Below are positions 1-6,969 of a DNA stretch of 13,794 nt, piece by piece (position 1 is the stretch's first letter; each line of letters begins with the position of its first letter). The notes beneath the pieces are model-generated. The model was not told the origin of the DNA. It ran no database searches and saw nothing but the letters and a program-made list of their open reading frames with translations. A program made the position numbers and the translations under genes. The stretch comes from Halovenus sp. (lineage in GTDB: Archaea > Halobacteriota > Halobacteria > Halobacteriales > Haloarculaceae), in NCBI GenBank assembly GCA_003551945.1, contig PUNZ01000065.1, positions 1-13,794 of the forward strand, read 5' to 3'.

Positions 1-33
1 GTACCGAGAGCAGTCATCGAACGAGCGAGGTGA
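1..33 (+). CDS. C-terminal tail of an unknown gene (partial)
   Basis: The window opens in a frame reading VPRAVIERAR followed by TGA at 31-33. The stop lies six bases before the preferred start of the PIN-like gene, and the ribosome-binding sequence for that gene (GAGGTGA, 27-33) overlaps the stop. This arrangement suits two genes of one operon. Ten residues are too few to identify a family, and the reading could be chance because any frame can be open over 30 bases. Confidence 0.35.
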   Translation, partial: VPRAVIERAR

Positions 34-39
34 ATGAGG

Positions 40-513
40 ATGAAAGATGCCGAAAGTAACCCTGCTGGCGTTGTTGCTGATGCGGATGTGCTTGCTGCTG
101 ATTTGCTATGCGATGGGGCTGCACGCGAATCATTGGTGGCAGTGCGCAGCCACTCGTGGATGACGCTTTTTGCCAGTGAGCAGCTGCTCAGTGATGCGCA
201 AGCAGTCATCGCTTCACTCACAGACGAAACGCTGGCACAGGACTGGCGTACCCAGATAGAATCTGACTGTGAGTTAATCGACCACCCACCGGAGGACCAT
301 CCCGCTCTCGCAACGGCCTATCGAAGTAAAGCAGGGCATCTCCTGAGCTTTGATGACCGCCTCACGAGTGCGCGGGCTAATGTGAGCCTGAAATCCCATC
401 TGGCGCTGAGCGTTCGGCCACCGGATGCGTTCGCTCGGCTCTTTGATGCGGCTTCACTCTATGAAAGTCTGTACGATGAATCCTATCCCGGCCCAGATAG
501 CAACAGTTCCTAA
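40..513 (+). CDS. PIN-like domain protein (haloarchaeal, DUF7384-like)
   Basis: A 157-residue protein resembling small haloarchaeal PIN-like proteins. The N-terminal strand VVADADVLAADLL carries the acidic residues expected at the start of a PIN fold. Near residues 97-108, AGHLLSFDDRLTS matches the late PIN strand with its acidic pair. PIN proteins are usually Mg-dependent ribonucleases, but I cannot tell whether this one is active. The start at 40 is preferred over ATG 34 because GAGGTGA (27-33) then has normal spacing. It follows an apparent upstream gene by six bases and converges on rdgB with a 14-base gap. No antitoxin-like partner is visible on its downstream side, so it need not be a VapC toxin. 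The family name is from memory. Confidence 0.7.
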   Translation: MKDAESNPAGVVADADVLAADLLCDGAARESLVAVRSHSWMTLFASEQLLSDAQAVIASLTDETLAQDWRTQIESDCELIDHPPEDHPALATAYRSKAGHLLSFDDRLTSARANVSLKSHLALSVRPPDAFARLFDAASLYESLYDESYPGPDSNSS

Positions 514-527
514 CCGCTTGCTTGAGG

Positions 528-1175
528 TTACCGTTCGCTCTCTGCGTACCACTCAGCAAACTTTGCGAGGGCACGTCCACGGTGTGAAATTGCATTTTTC
601 TCGTCAGTCTCCATTTCCGCGAATGTTTTTCCATCGTACTCAAAGATTGGGTCGAAGCCGAAGCCACCGTCACCTCGTGGTGGGACAATCGACCCGGGGA
701 CGACACCTTCAAACAGTTTAACCGGAACCGCTCCGTCCGCTACCTGTTCATCTGTCGTTGCGCTAGCCCGGTCCGCAGCAGAGAGGTCCTGTCCACGTCG
801 GCCGTCATCTACCGGCTCTGGTGTTGCCGCGAATGGATTGCCATCACAGTAGGCAATAACGCCGCGAAACGCTGCTGACTGGTCTTCTTCCTCAGAAACT
901 AACCGCCAAACACGCTCAATGCCGACGTGTTCTTCCACATATGAGGAGTAGGGGCCCGGAAAGCCACCGAGTGCATTGATAGTTAATCCGGAGTCATCAA
1001 CAATGACTGGCTCCTGAAATTTCTGATATGCTGCACGGGCCCCATGGGCAGCGACCGTGGCTAACTCATCCGCCTGGGGTTCTAAATAATCGAAATTTCG
1101 CTGTTTGACCGGTTCATCGAGATACTCCCGGGCTTCGTGAACCTTCCCTGGATTCGTCGTGACAAAGGTGACCAT
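528..1175 (-). CDS. rdgB: RdgB/HAM1-type non-canonical purine NTP pyrophosphatase
   Basis: Hydrolyses (d)ITP and XTP to monophosphates and so keeps deaminated purines out of nucleic acids; cytosolic. Family motifs appear in order: TTNPGKVHEA (residues 6-15, phosphate binding), VDDSGL (59-64, metal and catalytic acids), GGFPGPYS (70-77), GDGGFGFDPIF (168-178), FAEM (185-188) and KNAISHRGRA (193-202). At 215 residues it is longer than the usual 185-200. The extra length is an acidic, Ala-rich insertion at about 119-149, between the middle strand and the conserved GDGGFGFDP segment. A TATA-like TATTTT lies 24-29 bases before the ATG, which favours this start and a leaderless transcript. The gene is 74 bases downstream of the DUF5808 gene on the same strand. 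Confidence 0.95.
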   Translation of the reverse strand: MVTFVTTNPGKVHEAREYLDEPVKQRNFDYLEPQADELATVAAHGARAAYQKFQEPVIVDDSGLTINALGGFPGPYSSYVEEHVGIERVWRLVSEEEDQSAAFRGVIAYCDGNPFAATPEPVDDGRRGQDLSAADRASATTDEQVADGAVPVKLFEGVVPGSIVPPRGDGGFGFDPIFEYDGKTFAEMETDEKNAISHRGRALAKFAEWYAESER

Positions 1176-1198
1176 ATGCAGTGTCCGATTGGGCGCAG

Positions 1199-1204
1199 AA
1201 AATA
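1199..1204 (-). promoter_or_regulatory. TATA box for rdgB
   Basis: TATTTT on the minus strand, 24-29 bases before the rdgB ATG, the standard distance for a leaderless haloarchaeal promoter. It would let rdgB be transcribed separately from the DUF5808 gene upstream. Confidence 0.5.
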
Positions 1205-1249
1205 CCCGTCGATACCGAGCCTGTGAACAAAAACACCGACGCTGGTTAC

Positions 1250-1525
1250 TCAGTCAACGATGACTTCCACTGGTTCGCTCTCCTCTTCCGATTCTGTATC
1301 CTCGTCGCCACTCCGTTGTTGCTGATAAAACAGGGCTCCGACGACAGCAAGGACAATCCATGACCGCCAGTTGGCCAGGTTCAGTGTGTAGCCAATACCA
1401 AACGGTTTCTTGACGAGCATCCCCTCCTCTGGCTGCCAGTATGCCGAAAGCAGTCGCTTAAGGCTTGGTTTCTCGAAGTTGTATGGAATGCCAAGCAGTT
1501 CGCCGGATGCAGGTTTCTCCGTCAT
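1250..1525 (-). CDS. DUF5808 small membrane protein
   Basis: A 91-residue protein of a haloarchaeal family I recognise as DUF5808; function unknown. The family core GELLGIPYNFEKPSLKRLL (residues 8-26) is followed by YWQPEEGMLVKKPFGIGYTLNLANW (described here in pieces: YWQPEEG at 29-35, PFGIGYTLNLANW at 41-53). A single hydrophobic segment WIVLAVVGALFY (56-67) follows, then a charged acidic tail. This suggests one membrane span with the conserved region on one side and the acidic tail on the other. The open frame runs on upstream, but homology begins at the ATG at 1525, so that start is used. Its conserved core argues for a real gene despite its size. Confidence 0.82.
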   Translation of the reverse strand: MTEKPASGELLGIPYNFEKPSLKRLLSAYWQPEEGMLVKKPFGIGYTLNLANWRSWIVLAVVGALFYQQQRSGDEDTESEEESEPVEVIVD

Positions 1526-1547
1526 AGCAGATGGTATGCCCGCCGGG

Positions 1548-1640
1548 CTAATGATGGTTTCCCTCGTTCTCGATGCGCCGAGTGGACACCGCCAGGGTGA
1601 GACCGCTCCCAACAATTGAAATACCAATCCGGTACCACAC
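1548..1640 (-). CDS. Possible 30-residue membrane microprotein
   Basis: A GTG-initiated frame encoding MWYRIGISIVGSGLTLAVSTRRIENEGNHH (here split: a hydrophobic stretch IGISIVGSGLTLAV, then a charged tail STRRIENEGNHH). The hydrophobic-then-charged layout resembles a single-span microprotein. It ends 22 bases before the DUF5808 gene on the same strand and its start lies five bases from the divergent coiled-coil gene. No ribosome-binding site is clear, and the region also serves as the likely promoter of the divergent gene. Coding status is uncertain and I know no family. Confidence 0.3.
   Translation of the reverse strand: MWYRIGISIVGSGLTLAVSTRRIENEGNHH
1616..1623 (+). promoter_or_regulatory. 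TATA-like box for the coiled-coil gene
   Basis: TTGAAATA lies 23-30 bases before the ATG at 1646, the spacing expected for a leaderless transcript. Confidence 0.4.
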
Positions 1641-1645
1641 CGCGT

Positions 1646-2242
1646 ATGACTGATCTTGAAGCCCGCATCGAGACGCTGGAACGTGCCGTGACAGAAGGGG
1701 AACATGACCTCTCCGACCTGGCAAGCGAAGCTGATGCACTCAACCGACTGAGCGAACTTGAAACCACGTGTGAGGACCTTGAAGCGCAACTGGCAGAACT
1801 GGAAGCAGCAACCCAGGCGGTTCGAGGGTACGTCGGCTCAATCCGCGCGGTCAACGCCGAGGTCGAGCAGCGTGCAGATGCAGCCCTTGCAGCCGTTGAA
1901 TCACTCGAACAAGCCCGGGAAACTGCGGGCGTGCCCAAACATCGCAGTACAACAACAGAGGCGAATCAAGTTACTCAAAAACAGCACGCTGAGAAGCACT
2001 CCGCGATGAACCAATCCAAGCACCAGAGCAGCTGCTGTGTGTCCTGTGGCCGACCACAACAATCGCCAGAGACAGCGGAGCAAACGAGCGACGGAATTGC
2101 AGTCAGCGATGGTGGGTCACACTCCGATTCTGCCCATATTCAGCGTGAAAAGCAATGGAATGGGCTGTCTGAACAACCCGAAAAAGCCGACAAATCAGAA
2201 AAGGAACCCGGAACGCTTTCACAAATTAGAAAGTTGCTATGA
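1646..2242 (+). CDS. Coiled-coil protein with Cys cluster (DUF7310-like)
   Basis: A 198-residue protein in three parts. Residues 1-92 are heptad-rich helices (LEARIETLERAV, LSELETTCEDLEAQLAELE, then RAVNAEVEQRADAALAAVESLE) and should form a coiled coil. Residues 93-125 are polar and probably disordered. A CCVSCGR motif (Cys 130, 131, 134) resembles half of a zinc knuckle. The tail from 136 is low-complexity and hydrophilic. It matches my memory of the haloarchaeal coiled-coil family DUF7310, some members of which lie near pilus or secretion genes; none are visible here. The start at 1646 is chosen because the helical homology and a TATA-like box (1616-1623) both point to it. Function unknown. 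Confidence 0.75.
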   Translation: MTDLEARIETLERAVTEGEHDLSDLASEADALNRLSELETTCEDLEAQLAELEAATQAVRGYVGSIRAVNAEVEQRADAALAAVESLEQARETAGVPKHRSTTTEANQVTQKQHAEKHSAMNQSKHQSSCCVSCGRPQQSPETAEQTSDGIAVSDGGSHSDSAHIQREKQWNGLSEQPEKADKSEKEPGTLSQIRKLL

Positions 2243-2274
2243 GGGCGTCAAGCCACAAGAATAGGCGTCGAACG

Positions 2275-2280
2275 CTTTTT
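2275..2280 (+). promoter_or_regulatory. TATA-like box for the DUF5787 gene
   Basis: CTTTTT lies 24-29 bases before the GTG at 2304. It supports that GTG as the start of a leaderless message. Confidence 0.4.
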
Positions 2281-2303
2281 GCGTACGCACGCAAAGTGAG
2301 CGT

Positions 2304-3287
2304 GTGCAGGAATACGGGTTCGAACTGGCACTGGCTGCCCATCTTGAAACAGAGCGAGCAGGTATCGTCAGTCGACAACTCGGGACGGCAGTCTTCGGAC
2401 GACGGATTATGGATATCGTCTGTGTGACACCCGGTCCCGAGTTTGCTGACCGGGTACAACTCACTGGGCAGACGATTCCTTCTGCGGCCATCGAGAGCGA
2501 CATCGGCCCAGGACGGTTTCGATTCATTCAAGACGGCTTTGATGTGGCTCCCGACCATGCCAGAGCGATCGTTGAACGCGCAGCAGCATGTGGGTTTTTC
2601 GAGACACAGCGTAGACGAGGGAGAACATACGTTCGACAGACAACGCGGTATCCAGATTGGTTCGACCAACTGGTCGGTATTGAGAACAAGCCCGACCTCA
2701 GCAGGCCCGGTGACCTCGAAACACAGCTATTGAGCGACGTAGCGCTTTCTCTCCTTGATACAGTCATCCTCGCAACGGAATCATACGTCACCCGAGCCCA
2801 TGAGAATCGAATTCCAGACGAAGTGGGAATCTGGCGATTCGACCCGGAAACCGGGGAGCGAGTGGTTATCAGGGAGCCAACACAGCTCCCAACAAGGGAG
2901 GGTGGTGTCGATATACTCGAGCGTTCGAGCGCACGAACGGCGGTTCGGATGGTTTCGCCAACCGAGAAGGTGCAGGCACGCCGGCGCATCGCCGAGCGAG
3001 CATACGGGAAAGGCTGGCGTACCTATGAGTTTCCGGGGTGTTCGCAACTCGACCCAGGCAACGACGGGCTTCCCAAAACCCAACGAGAGGCGGCGCTACC
3101 GTATTGCCAGTGGCACGACCGAATTGTGCACCCAACGAGTGAGTGCGGCCCAGCTTGTCCCGGATACCGATCAGCAGCGCCACCGGACATCGATTGTGAA
3201 TCAATTCGAGAATCCAAAACGGCATGGGTGAACGAGCCCGCAGGTTGTCAACGAACACAGAGCGGCCTTGACCAGTTTTTCGACTAG
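2304..3287 (+). CDS. DUF5787 family protein, possible PD-(D/E)XK nuclease
   Basis: A 327-residue protein that I recognise as haloarchaeal DUF5787. Its GTG start gives the family-like beginning MQEYGFELALAAHLE, with a TATA-like box 24-29 bases upstream. MDIV (residues 36-39) supplies an acid on a strand. Much later GIENKPDL (125-132) gives E127-N-K129, followed by a helix and strand, QLLSDVALSLLDTVILAT (141-158). That order (acid, then E-x-K, then helix and a final strand ending in AT) resembles the PD-(D/E)XK nuclease core; this is inference. The C-terminal part has clustered Cys and His (C268, H271, H276, C281, C285), perhaps a metal site. The stop shares a CTAG palindrome with the stop of the convergent methyltransferase gene. 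Confidence 0.78.
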   Translation: MQEYGFELALAAHLETERAGIVSRQLGTAVFGRRIMDIVCVTPGPEFADRVQLTGQTIPSAAIESDIGPGRFRFIQDGFDVAPDHARAIVERAAACGFFETQRRRGRTYVRQTTRYPDWFDQLVGIENKPDLSRPGDLETQLLSDVALSLLDTVILATESYVTRAHENRIPDEVGIWRFDPETGERVVIREPTQLPTREGGVDILERSSARTAVRMVSPTEKVQARRRIAERAYGKGWRTYEFPGCSQLDPGNDGLPKTQREAALPYCQWHDRIVHPTSECGPACPGYRSAAPPDIDCESIRESKTAWVNEPAGCQRTQSGLDQFFD

Positions 3288-3886
3288 GCAGGATGGTATG
3301 TGGCAAACACAAACTCCGTGCTACTGCCAAGTGGGTCAGCAGCCATCTTCGTGGTGTCAATCTCAAAGCCGGCCTCACGGAGTTGTCCAAGCGTTTTGTC
3401 ACGACCGGGTGCGGAAAAGAACATTCGCCCACCCATCCATCCTTCACGGATAGTTTCAAATCGGCCAGTTGGAAGCGTCATCAAAAGCTTCCCACAAGGC
3501 TTGAGTACCCTTCTAAACTCAGAGAAGACAGTGGAATGCTCCGCTCTTGGGACGTGGAAAACGGCATAATAGGCAGTGATAGCATCGGCACTGGCTGATT
3601 GGATTGGAAGTGCAGTCATGTCACCCTGAATCAGTCGTGCATCAGGTACTCCTTCGGAGGCAAGTTCGAGCCCACGCCGAGAAATATCGACACCAATGCT
3701 CTCCGTCGGAAGGTTTGCAAGCGTTCGTGCGCCGTCCCCCGAGCCGATATCGATGACAGTTGGTTCATCCGGGAGCAGCTGGCGCAACTCCTCAATCAGT
3801 ACCGTATCAGGCCCGTCAGGGTCTCGACTCTGAGCGTACGCCTCAGCCACCGCCTCCCATGCCTTCTTGCGTTCCTGTTTATCCAT
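3284..3886 (-). CDS. Class I SAM-dependent methyltransferase
   Basis: A 200-residue methyltransferase of the UbiE/COQ5-like Rossmann type. Motif I VIDIGSGDG (residues 44-52) binds SAM, GVDISRRGLELA (65-76) is the second strand with its acidic residue, and GDMTALPIQSASADAI (88-103) covers motifs II and III. FRRVLKPCGKLLMTLP (124-139) is the typical post-motif strand. The substrate cannot be read from sequence. It lies 51 bases downstream of pabC on the same strand, so it may be read with the pab genes, but a hairpin plus T-tract in the gap makes separate transcription plausible. Its TAG stop overlaps that of the convergent DUF5787 gene by four bases (CTAG). Confidence 0.9.
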   Translation of the reverse strand: MDKQERKKAWEAVAEAYAQSRDPDGPDTVLIEELRQLLPDEPTVIDIGSGDGARTLANLPTESIGVDISRRGLELASEGVPDARLIQGDMTALPIQSASADAITAYYAVFHVPRAEHSTVFSEFRRVLKPCGKLLMTLPTGRFETIREGWMGGRMFFSAPGRDKTLGQLREAGFEIDTTKMAADPLGSSTEFVFATYHPA

Positions 3887-3906
3887 GCAATGGGGTAGGC
3901 TGGCAG

Positions 3907-3929
3907 AAACAAAAGTCCTCAGACGAGGA
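3907..3929 (-). terminator. Hairpin and T-tract after pabC
   Basis: On the minus strand a five-base-pair stem (TCCTC, loop GTCT, GAGGA; 3929-3916) is followed by C and then TTTTGTTT (3914-3907). It lies just downstream of the pabC stop, so it looks like a terminator. The same T-rich tract is 21-28 bases before the methyltransferase ATG and could instead be that gene's TATA element. Both roles are possible. Confidence 0.4.
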
Positions 3930-3937
3930 ACATGGCC

Positions 3938-4816
3938 TTAGGCTGTCGTGTACAGCAATTCAACCCGCTCATCAAATGCCCGTTGAAGACGGCGAGTAAC
4001 TGGCCCAACATCGTATGCATGATCCCCACAGTCGCTAACAGGCCGAATCTCCCATGTCGAGTTTGTGAGAAAGAGTTCAGTCGCCTCTGTGAGTACGTCG
4101 GGTCTGTACTCCCCGGTCTCGACAGGAATGTCGAGTTCTACCGCCAGTTCCAGAACTACCTCGCGTGTGATGCCAGGCAATAGCGGGAGAGTTACATCGG
4201 GGGTAGTGAGCACCCCCTCACGGACAAAAAACAGGTTACTGGTTGCTCCTTCGGTGAGGAAACCGTCAGTCGAACACAACAGGGCTTCATCAGCGTTCGA
4301 TTCACGGAGTTCAAGCCGAGCAAGAATACCGGGCAGATAATTGTGCGTCTTAGCACTGGGTGGAAGAGCCGATGCAGGCGGTTGTGTGGTTTCGACCAGT
4401 GAAACCGTCGCGGGGGTATCCCAGACCCGTTCGCCAGTGATGCCCCCGCGAGGCAATGGTGAGCAAATCCCAACGACCGTTGGGTCAACATTACGGTTGG
4501 GTGTGAGTTTGCCTGGTTGCACACCCCGAGTCACTGAGAGTTTTACATAGGCGTCCGACAGGGCATTGGCTGCTAGCATGCGGTTTATCTGGTCTAAAAG
4601 CACGCTGCCGCTCGGGACCGCATCGCCAAAGCCAAGTTGGTCACAACTGTGCTGTAACCGGTCCATATGTCGGTCCCACTCAAAGGGAGTTCCACCGTAC
4701 ACTCGAAGGGTTTCGAACGCCGCATCACCATACATAAAGCCACGGTCTCTCACGGAGACCGACGCTTCTGACTCCGGGACAAGTTCACCGTTTACCAGAT
4801 ACTGTAACTCACTCAT
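3938..4816 (-). CDS. pabC: Class IV aminotransferase, probable aminodeoxychorismate lyase
   Basis: Likely converts 4-amino-4-deoxychorismate to p-aminobenzoate and pyruvate with PLP, the last step of PABA formation for folate. The 292-residue sequence has the fold-type IV signatures: RDRGFMYGDAAFETLRVY (residues 23-40), the PLP lysine K156 in SAKTHNYL, the PLP-binding stretch LTEGATSNLFF (187-197), and LPGITREVVLELA (213-225). Class IV also includes branched-chain and D-amino-acid aminotransferases, but the direct overlap with pabA and pabB favours PabC. The start ATG at 4816 overlaps the pabA stop (ATGAGTGA, eight bases), which suggests translational coupling. The frame is open further upstream, but that would extend deeper into pabA and lacks homology. 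Confidence 0.88.
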   Translation of the reverse strand: MSELQYLVNGELVPESEASVSVRDRGFMYGDAAFETLRVYGGTPFEWDRHMDRLQHSCDQLGFGDAVPSGSVLLDQINRMLAANALSDAYVKLSVTRGVQPGKLTPNRNVDPTVVGICSPLPRGGITGERVWDTPATVSLVETTQPPASALPPSAKTHNYLPGILARLELRESNADEALLCSTDGFLTEGATSNLFFVREGVLTTPDVTLPLLPGITREVVLELAVELDIPVETGEYRPDVLTEATELFLTNSTWEIRPVSDCGDHAYDVGPVTRRLQRAFDERVELLYTTA

Positions 4817-5462
4817 GATGACTGTCTTCGAGGTCTGGCGCTGTTCCATCGGTTTCTCCACCAACATACCTTTGAAGGAAATTATCGATGATATTTATTC
4901 CTTCATGGGTAAGAATACTCTCGGGATGGAACTGAACACCGACATGTGGACGGGTTTGATGGCGAACCGCCATCACAACGTGTGCCTCATCAGCGGTATG
5001 TGCCGTTTCGATAAGCTCATCCGGGATATCAGTCCGTTCGACGGCGAGCGAGTGGTATCTGCCGACCGACAACGCATCAGGGAGTCCACGAAAAATCCCG
5101 CGACCATCGTGTGATATCACGGAGGGCTTGCCATGAACGACCGATTCCGCATGACCAACAGGCGCACCGTTGGCCGCACAGAGTGCCTGGTGGCCGAGGC
5201 AAACACCGAGTGTTGGGTATTCACGGTGTTCGAACAACGACAGTGAGATACCGGCGTCAGCAGGCGTCCCCGGACCCGGTGAAACGATGATTGCATCTGG
5301 GTCCAGTGTATCCACCTCGCGAAGCGTCAGTTCGTCGTTTCGTTTGACGATAACCTCTCCGCCCGAATTATCCGGCGCAACGATGGCTCCAACATACTGC
5401 ACGAGGTTGTATACAAACGAATCATAGTTGTCGATAACAAGGACACGATTCGAGTCAGTCAT
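4809..5462 (-). CDS. pabA: Glutamine amidotransferase, PabA/TrpG family
   Basis: Class I glutamine amidotransferase that supplies ammonia to the partner chorismate-using subunit. It has the opening VLVIDNYDSFVYNLVQYV (residues 7-24), the oxyanion strand SPGPGTPADAG (61-71), the nucleophile C88 in GVCLGHQAL, the HGK signature (110-112), and the H179/E181 dyad in QFHPES. At 217 residues it is slightly longer than most family members because of an acidic, His-containing C-terminal tail. PabA and TrpG cannot be told apart from sequence alone; neighbours decide in favour of PabA. Its ATG overlaps the pabB stop (ATGA) and its own stop overlaps the pabC start, so all three are probably co-translated. 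Confidence 0.9.
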   Translation of the reverse strand: MTDSNRVLVIDNYDSFVYNLVQYVGAIVAPDNSGGEVIVKRNDELTLREVDTLDPDAIIVSPGPGTPADAGISLSLFEHREYPTLGVCLGHQALCAANGAPVGHAESVVHGKPSVISHDGRGIFRGLPDALSVGRYHSLAVERTDIPDELIETAHTADEAHVVMAVRHQTRPHVGVQFHPESILTHEGINIIDNFLQRYVGGETDGTAPDLEDSHHE

Positions 5463-6931
5463 TGTGGTTGCTCCACCCGTAAGGTTGCTTGCTCGCCAAG
5501 CGCCGTATCAACGGCGTTGATAAGTGCACGACCCTTCGCAAGCGTCTCTGCATACTCGTTATCTGGGAGTGAGTCGTGAACGATACCTGCCCCGACGCGG
5601 AGGTGGAACTCCTGTTCGTACCTGACCAGTGTCCTGATGATGATATTGAGCGTGGCACGCTCATCAAAGCCAAAGATGCCAATACTCCCGGTATATGGCC
5701 CTCGCCTGGTCGCTTCCAATTCCTCAATTATCTCCATGGTTCGTGGCTTCGGTGCACCGGTAATCGTCCCGCCCGGGAACAGTGCTGCGACGATTTCATC
5801 GATTGCGATCTCAGGTCGGACCGTTCCTTCCACAAGCGAGACAAGATGCATTACTTCCGAATACCGGTCAACACGCCGGTATTCGCTCACTTCAACGGAG
5901 CCAAACGTGCACACTTTGCCAAGGTCGTTTCGTTCAAGATCAACAAGCATGGCGTGTTCAGCACGCTCTTTTTCGTCTGCAAGGAGTTCGGCTTCCAACT
6001 CCTCATCTGCGTGAGGCGTCTCGCCGCGAGGACGTGTTCCTGCAATTGGTTCGGTCGTCAAACGTGTGCCATCACGTTCCAACAGGAGTTCAGGACTCGC
6101 GCTTATCAGGTCAACACCAGGGAATTCAAGCAGCGAAGAATACGGTGCTGGATTGACCGTTCGGAGTGCTTCGAACGCATCGACCGGATGGACAACAGCA
6201 GGAGCGCGCAACCGCTGTGAAATATTTGCCTGAAAGGTGTCACCATCGCGGATGTACGATTTGACGGCTCGAACCCGCTCAGCAAATGCCTCCGGCCCGC
6301 AATCGCTTTCAAACTCCGCTGTGGTTGCGTTCACAGGTGGATGGAGAGGAGTCTCCTCACCGTCGGTAACCGCCGCTGCCAGTGAAAGGACTCGCTCTCG
6401 CCCATGCTCGAAAGCCATCCGAACTGCCTCATCCTCTGGGAGGTCAGGGATTTGCGGACAGGATGTCAGATGAAGCGTAACCGGACCCTCACACGGTTCT
6501 TGCCAGGAAGCGAGCGTATCATACTGAGCAAGTTGTAATCGTGGAAGGTTGCGGTCATCGACCGTCAACTCAGGGAGCGATTCAAGTTCGCGTGCGATAT
6601 CGTACGAAAGCCAGCCGATGAGACCACATGGGTAGGGGACCGTACACTCACCGCGAGCGAGCGATTCGCCGTGGAGTGCCTCGGCGAGTGTTGTAAGTGA
6701 CTGGTCGGTGGCTTCGATAACTGCTGTCGGTTCAACGCCAAAATAGCCCCAGCCAGATTGTCCGCCAGTTGTTTCGAGATACGCCCCCTCTTTAGTACCA
6801 CGGGCGCGACGATACGCCATGAACGGGTCTGAAACCGTTACGCGTGCCTCAACAGGGACTCTTGTTCCGGGTTCAACCGTCGCCGCAACCTCGGCAAATT
6901 GGTCATAATCGGTAACCACCTCCGCGTCCAT
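5459..6931 (-). CDS. pabB: Aminodeoxychorismate synthase component I (TrpE/PabB family)
   Basis: Chorismate-utilising subunit that, with PabA, should make 4-amino-4-deoxychorismate. The 490-residue sequence has the family core: GDTFQANISQRL (residues 230-241), ISASPELLLER (276-286), PIAGTRPRG (295-303), DLERNDLGKV (331-340), FPGGTITGAPKPRTMEII (385-402) and GAGIVHDS (448-455). QANIS is PabB-like, whereas PIAGT has Ala where enterobacterial PabB has the catalytic Lys (PIKGT), as in TrpE. Anthranilate synthase is therefore a real alternative, but the linked class IV aminotransferase favours PABA synthesis. Translation probably starts at 6931, where GGAGGG sits four to nine bases upstream, a clear ribosome-binding site and one of few in this window. 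It follows the helix-hairpin-helix gene by 38 bases. Confidence 0.88.
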   Translation of the reverse strand: MDAEVVTDYDQFAEVAATVEPGTRVPVEARVTVSDPFMAYRRARGTKEGAYLETTGGQSGWGYFGVEPTAVIEATDQSLTTLAEALHGESLARGECTVPYPCGLIGWLSYDIARELESLPELTVDDRNLPRLQLAQYDTLASWQEPCEGPVTLHLTSCPQIPDLPEDEAVRMAFEHGRERVLSLAAAVTDGEETPLHPPVNATTAEFESDCGPEAFAERVRAVKSYIRDGDTFQANISQRLRAPAVVHPVDAFEALRTVNPAPYSSLLEFPGVDLISASPELLLERDGTRLTTEPIAGTRPRGETPHADEELEAELLADEKERAEHAMLVDLERNDLGKVCTFGSVEVSEYRRVDRYSEVMHLVSLVEGTVRPEIAIDEIVAALFPGGTITGAPKPRTMEIIEELEATRRGPYTGSIGIFGFDERATLNIIIRTLVRYEQEFHLRVGAGIVHDSLPDNEYAETLAKGRALINAVDTALGEQATLRVEQPQ

Positions 6932-6934
6932 ACA

Positions 6935-6940
6935 CCCTCC
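6935..6940 (-). promoter_or_regulatory. Shine-Dalgarno site of pabB
   Basis: GGAGGG on the minus strand, four to nine bases before the pabB ATG. It fits a gene translated from inside a longer transcript, here probably starting at the helix-hairpin-helix gene, since most other genes in the window look leaderless. Confidence 0.6.
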
Positions 6941-6969
6941 AACAGGGCGATAACTAACCGTTTTGCGGT

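Noticed and set aside
40..513. A toxin-antitoxin module based on the PIN-like protein
   Set aside because: No antitoxin-like gene is visible next to it. The upstream neighbour is only a ten-residue tail, so the module cannot be supported.
1181..1363. A 60-residue frame on the plus strand between rdgB and the DUF5808 gene
   Set aside because: Most of it is antisense to the conserved DUF5808 coding region, and its start lies in the rdgB promoter.
2226..2989. Open frames on the minus strand across the DUF5787 gene
   Set aside because: They overlap a gene with a clear family match, promoter spacing and acidic composition; the minus frames lack all three.
5576..6220. A 214-residue open frame on the plus strand
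   Set aside because: It lies fully antisense to the well-supported pabB gene, has no recognisable domain, and its composition (many Cys, Arg and Phe) is unlike the acidic haloarchaeal proteome.
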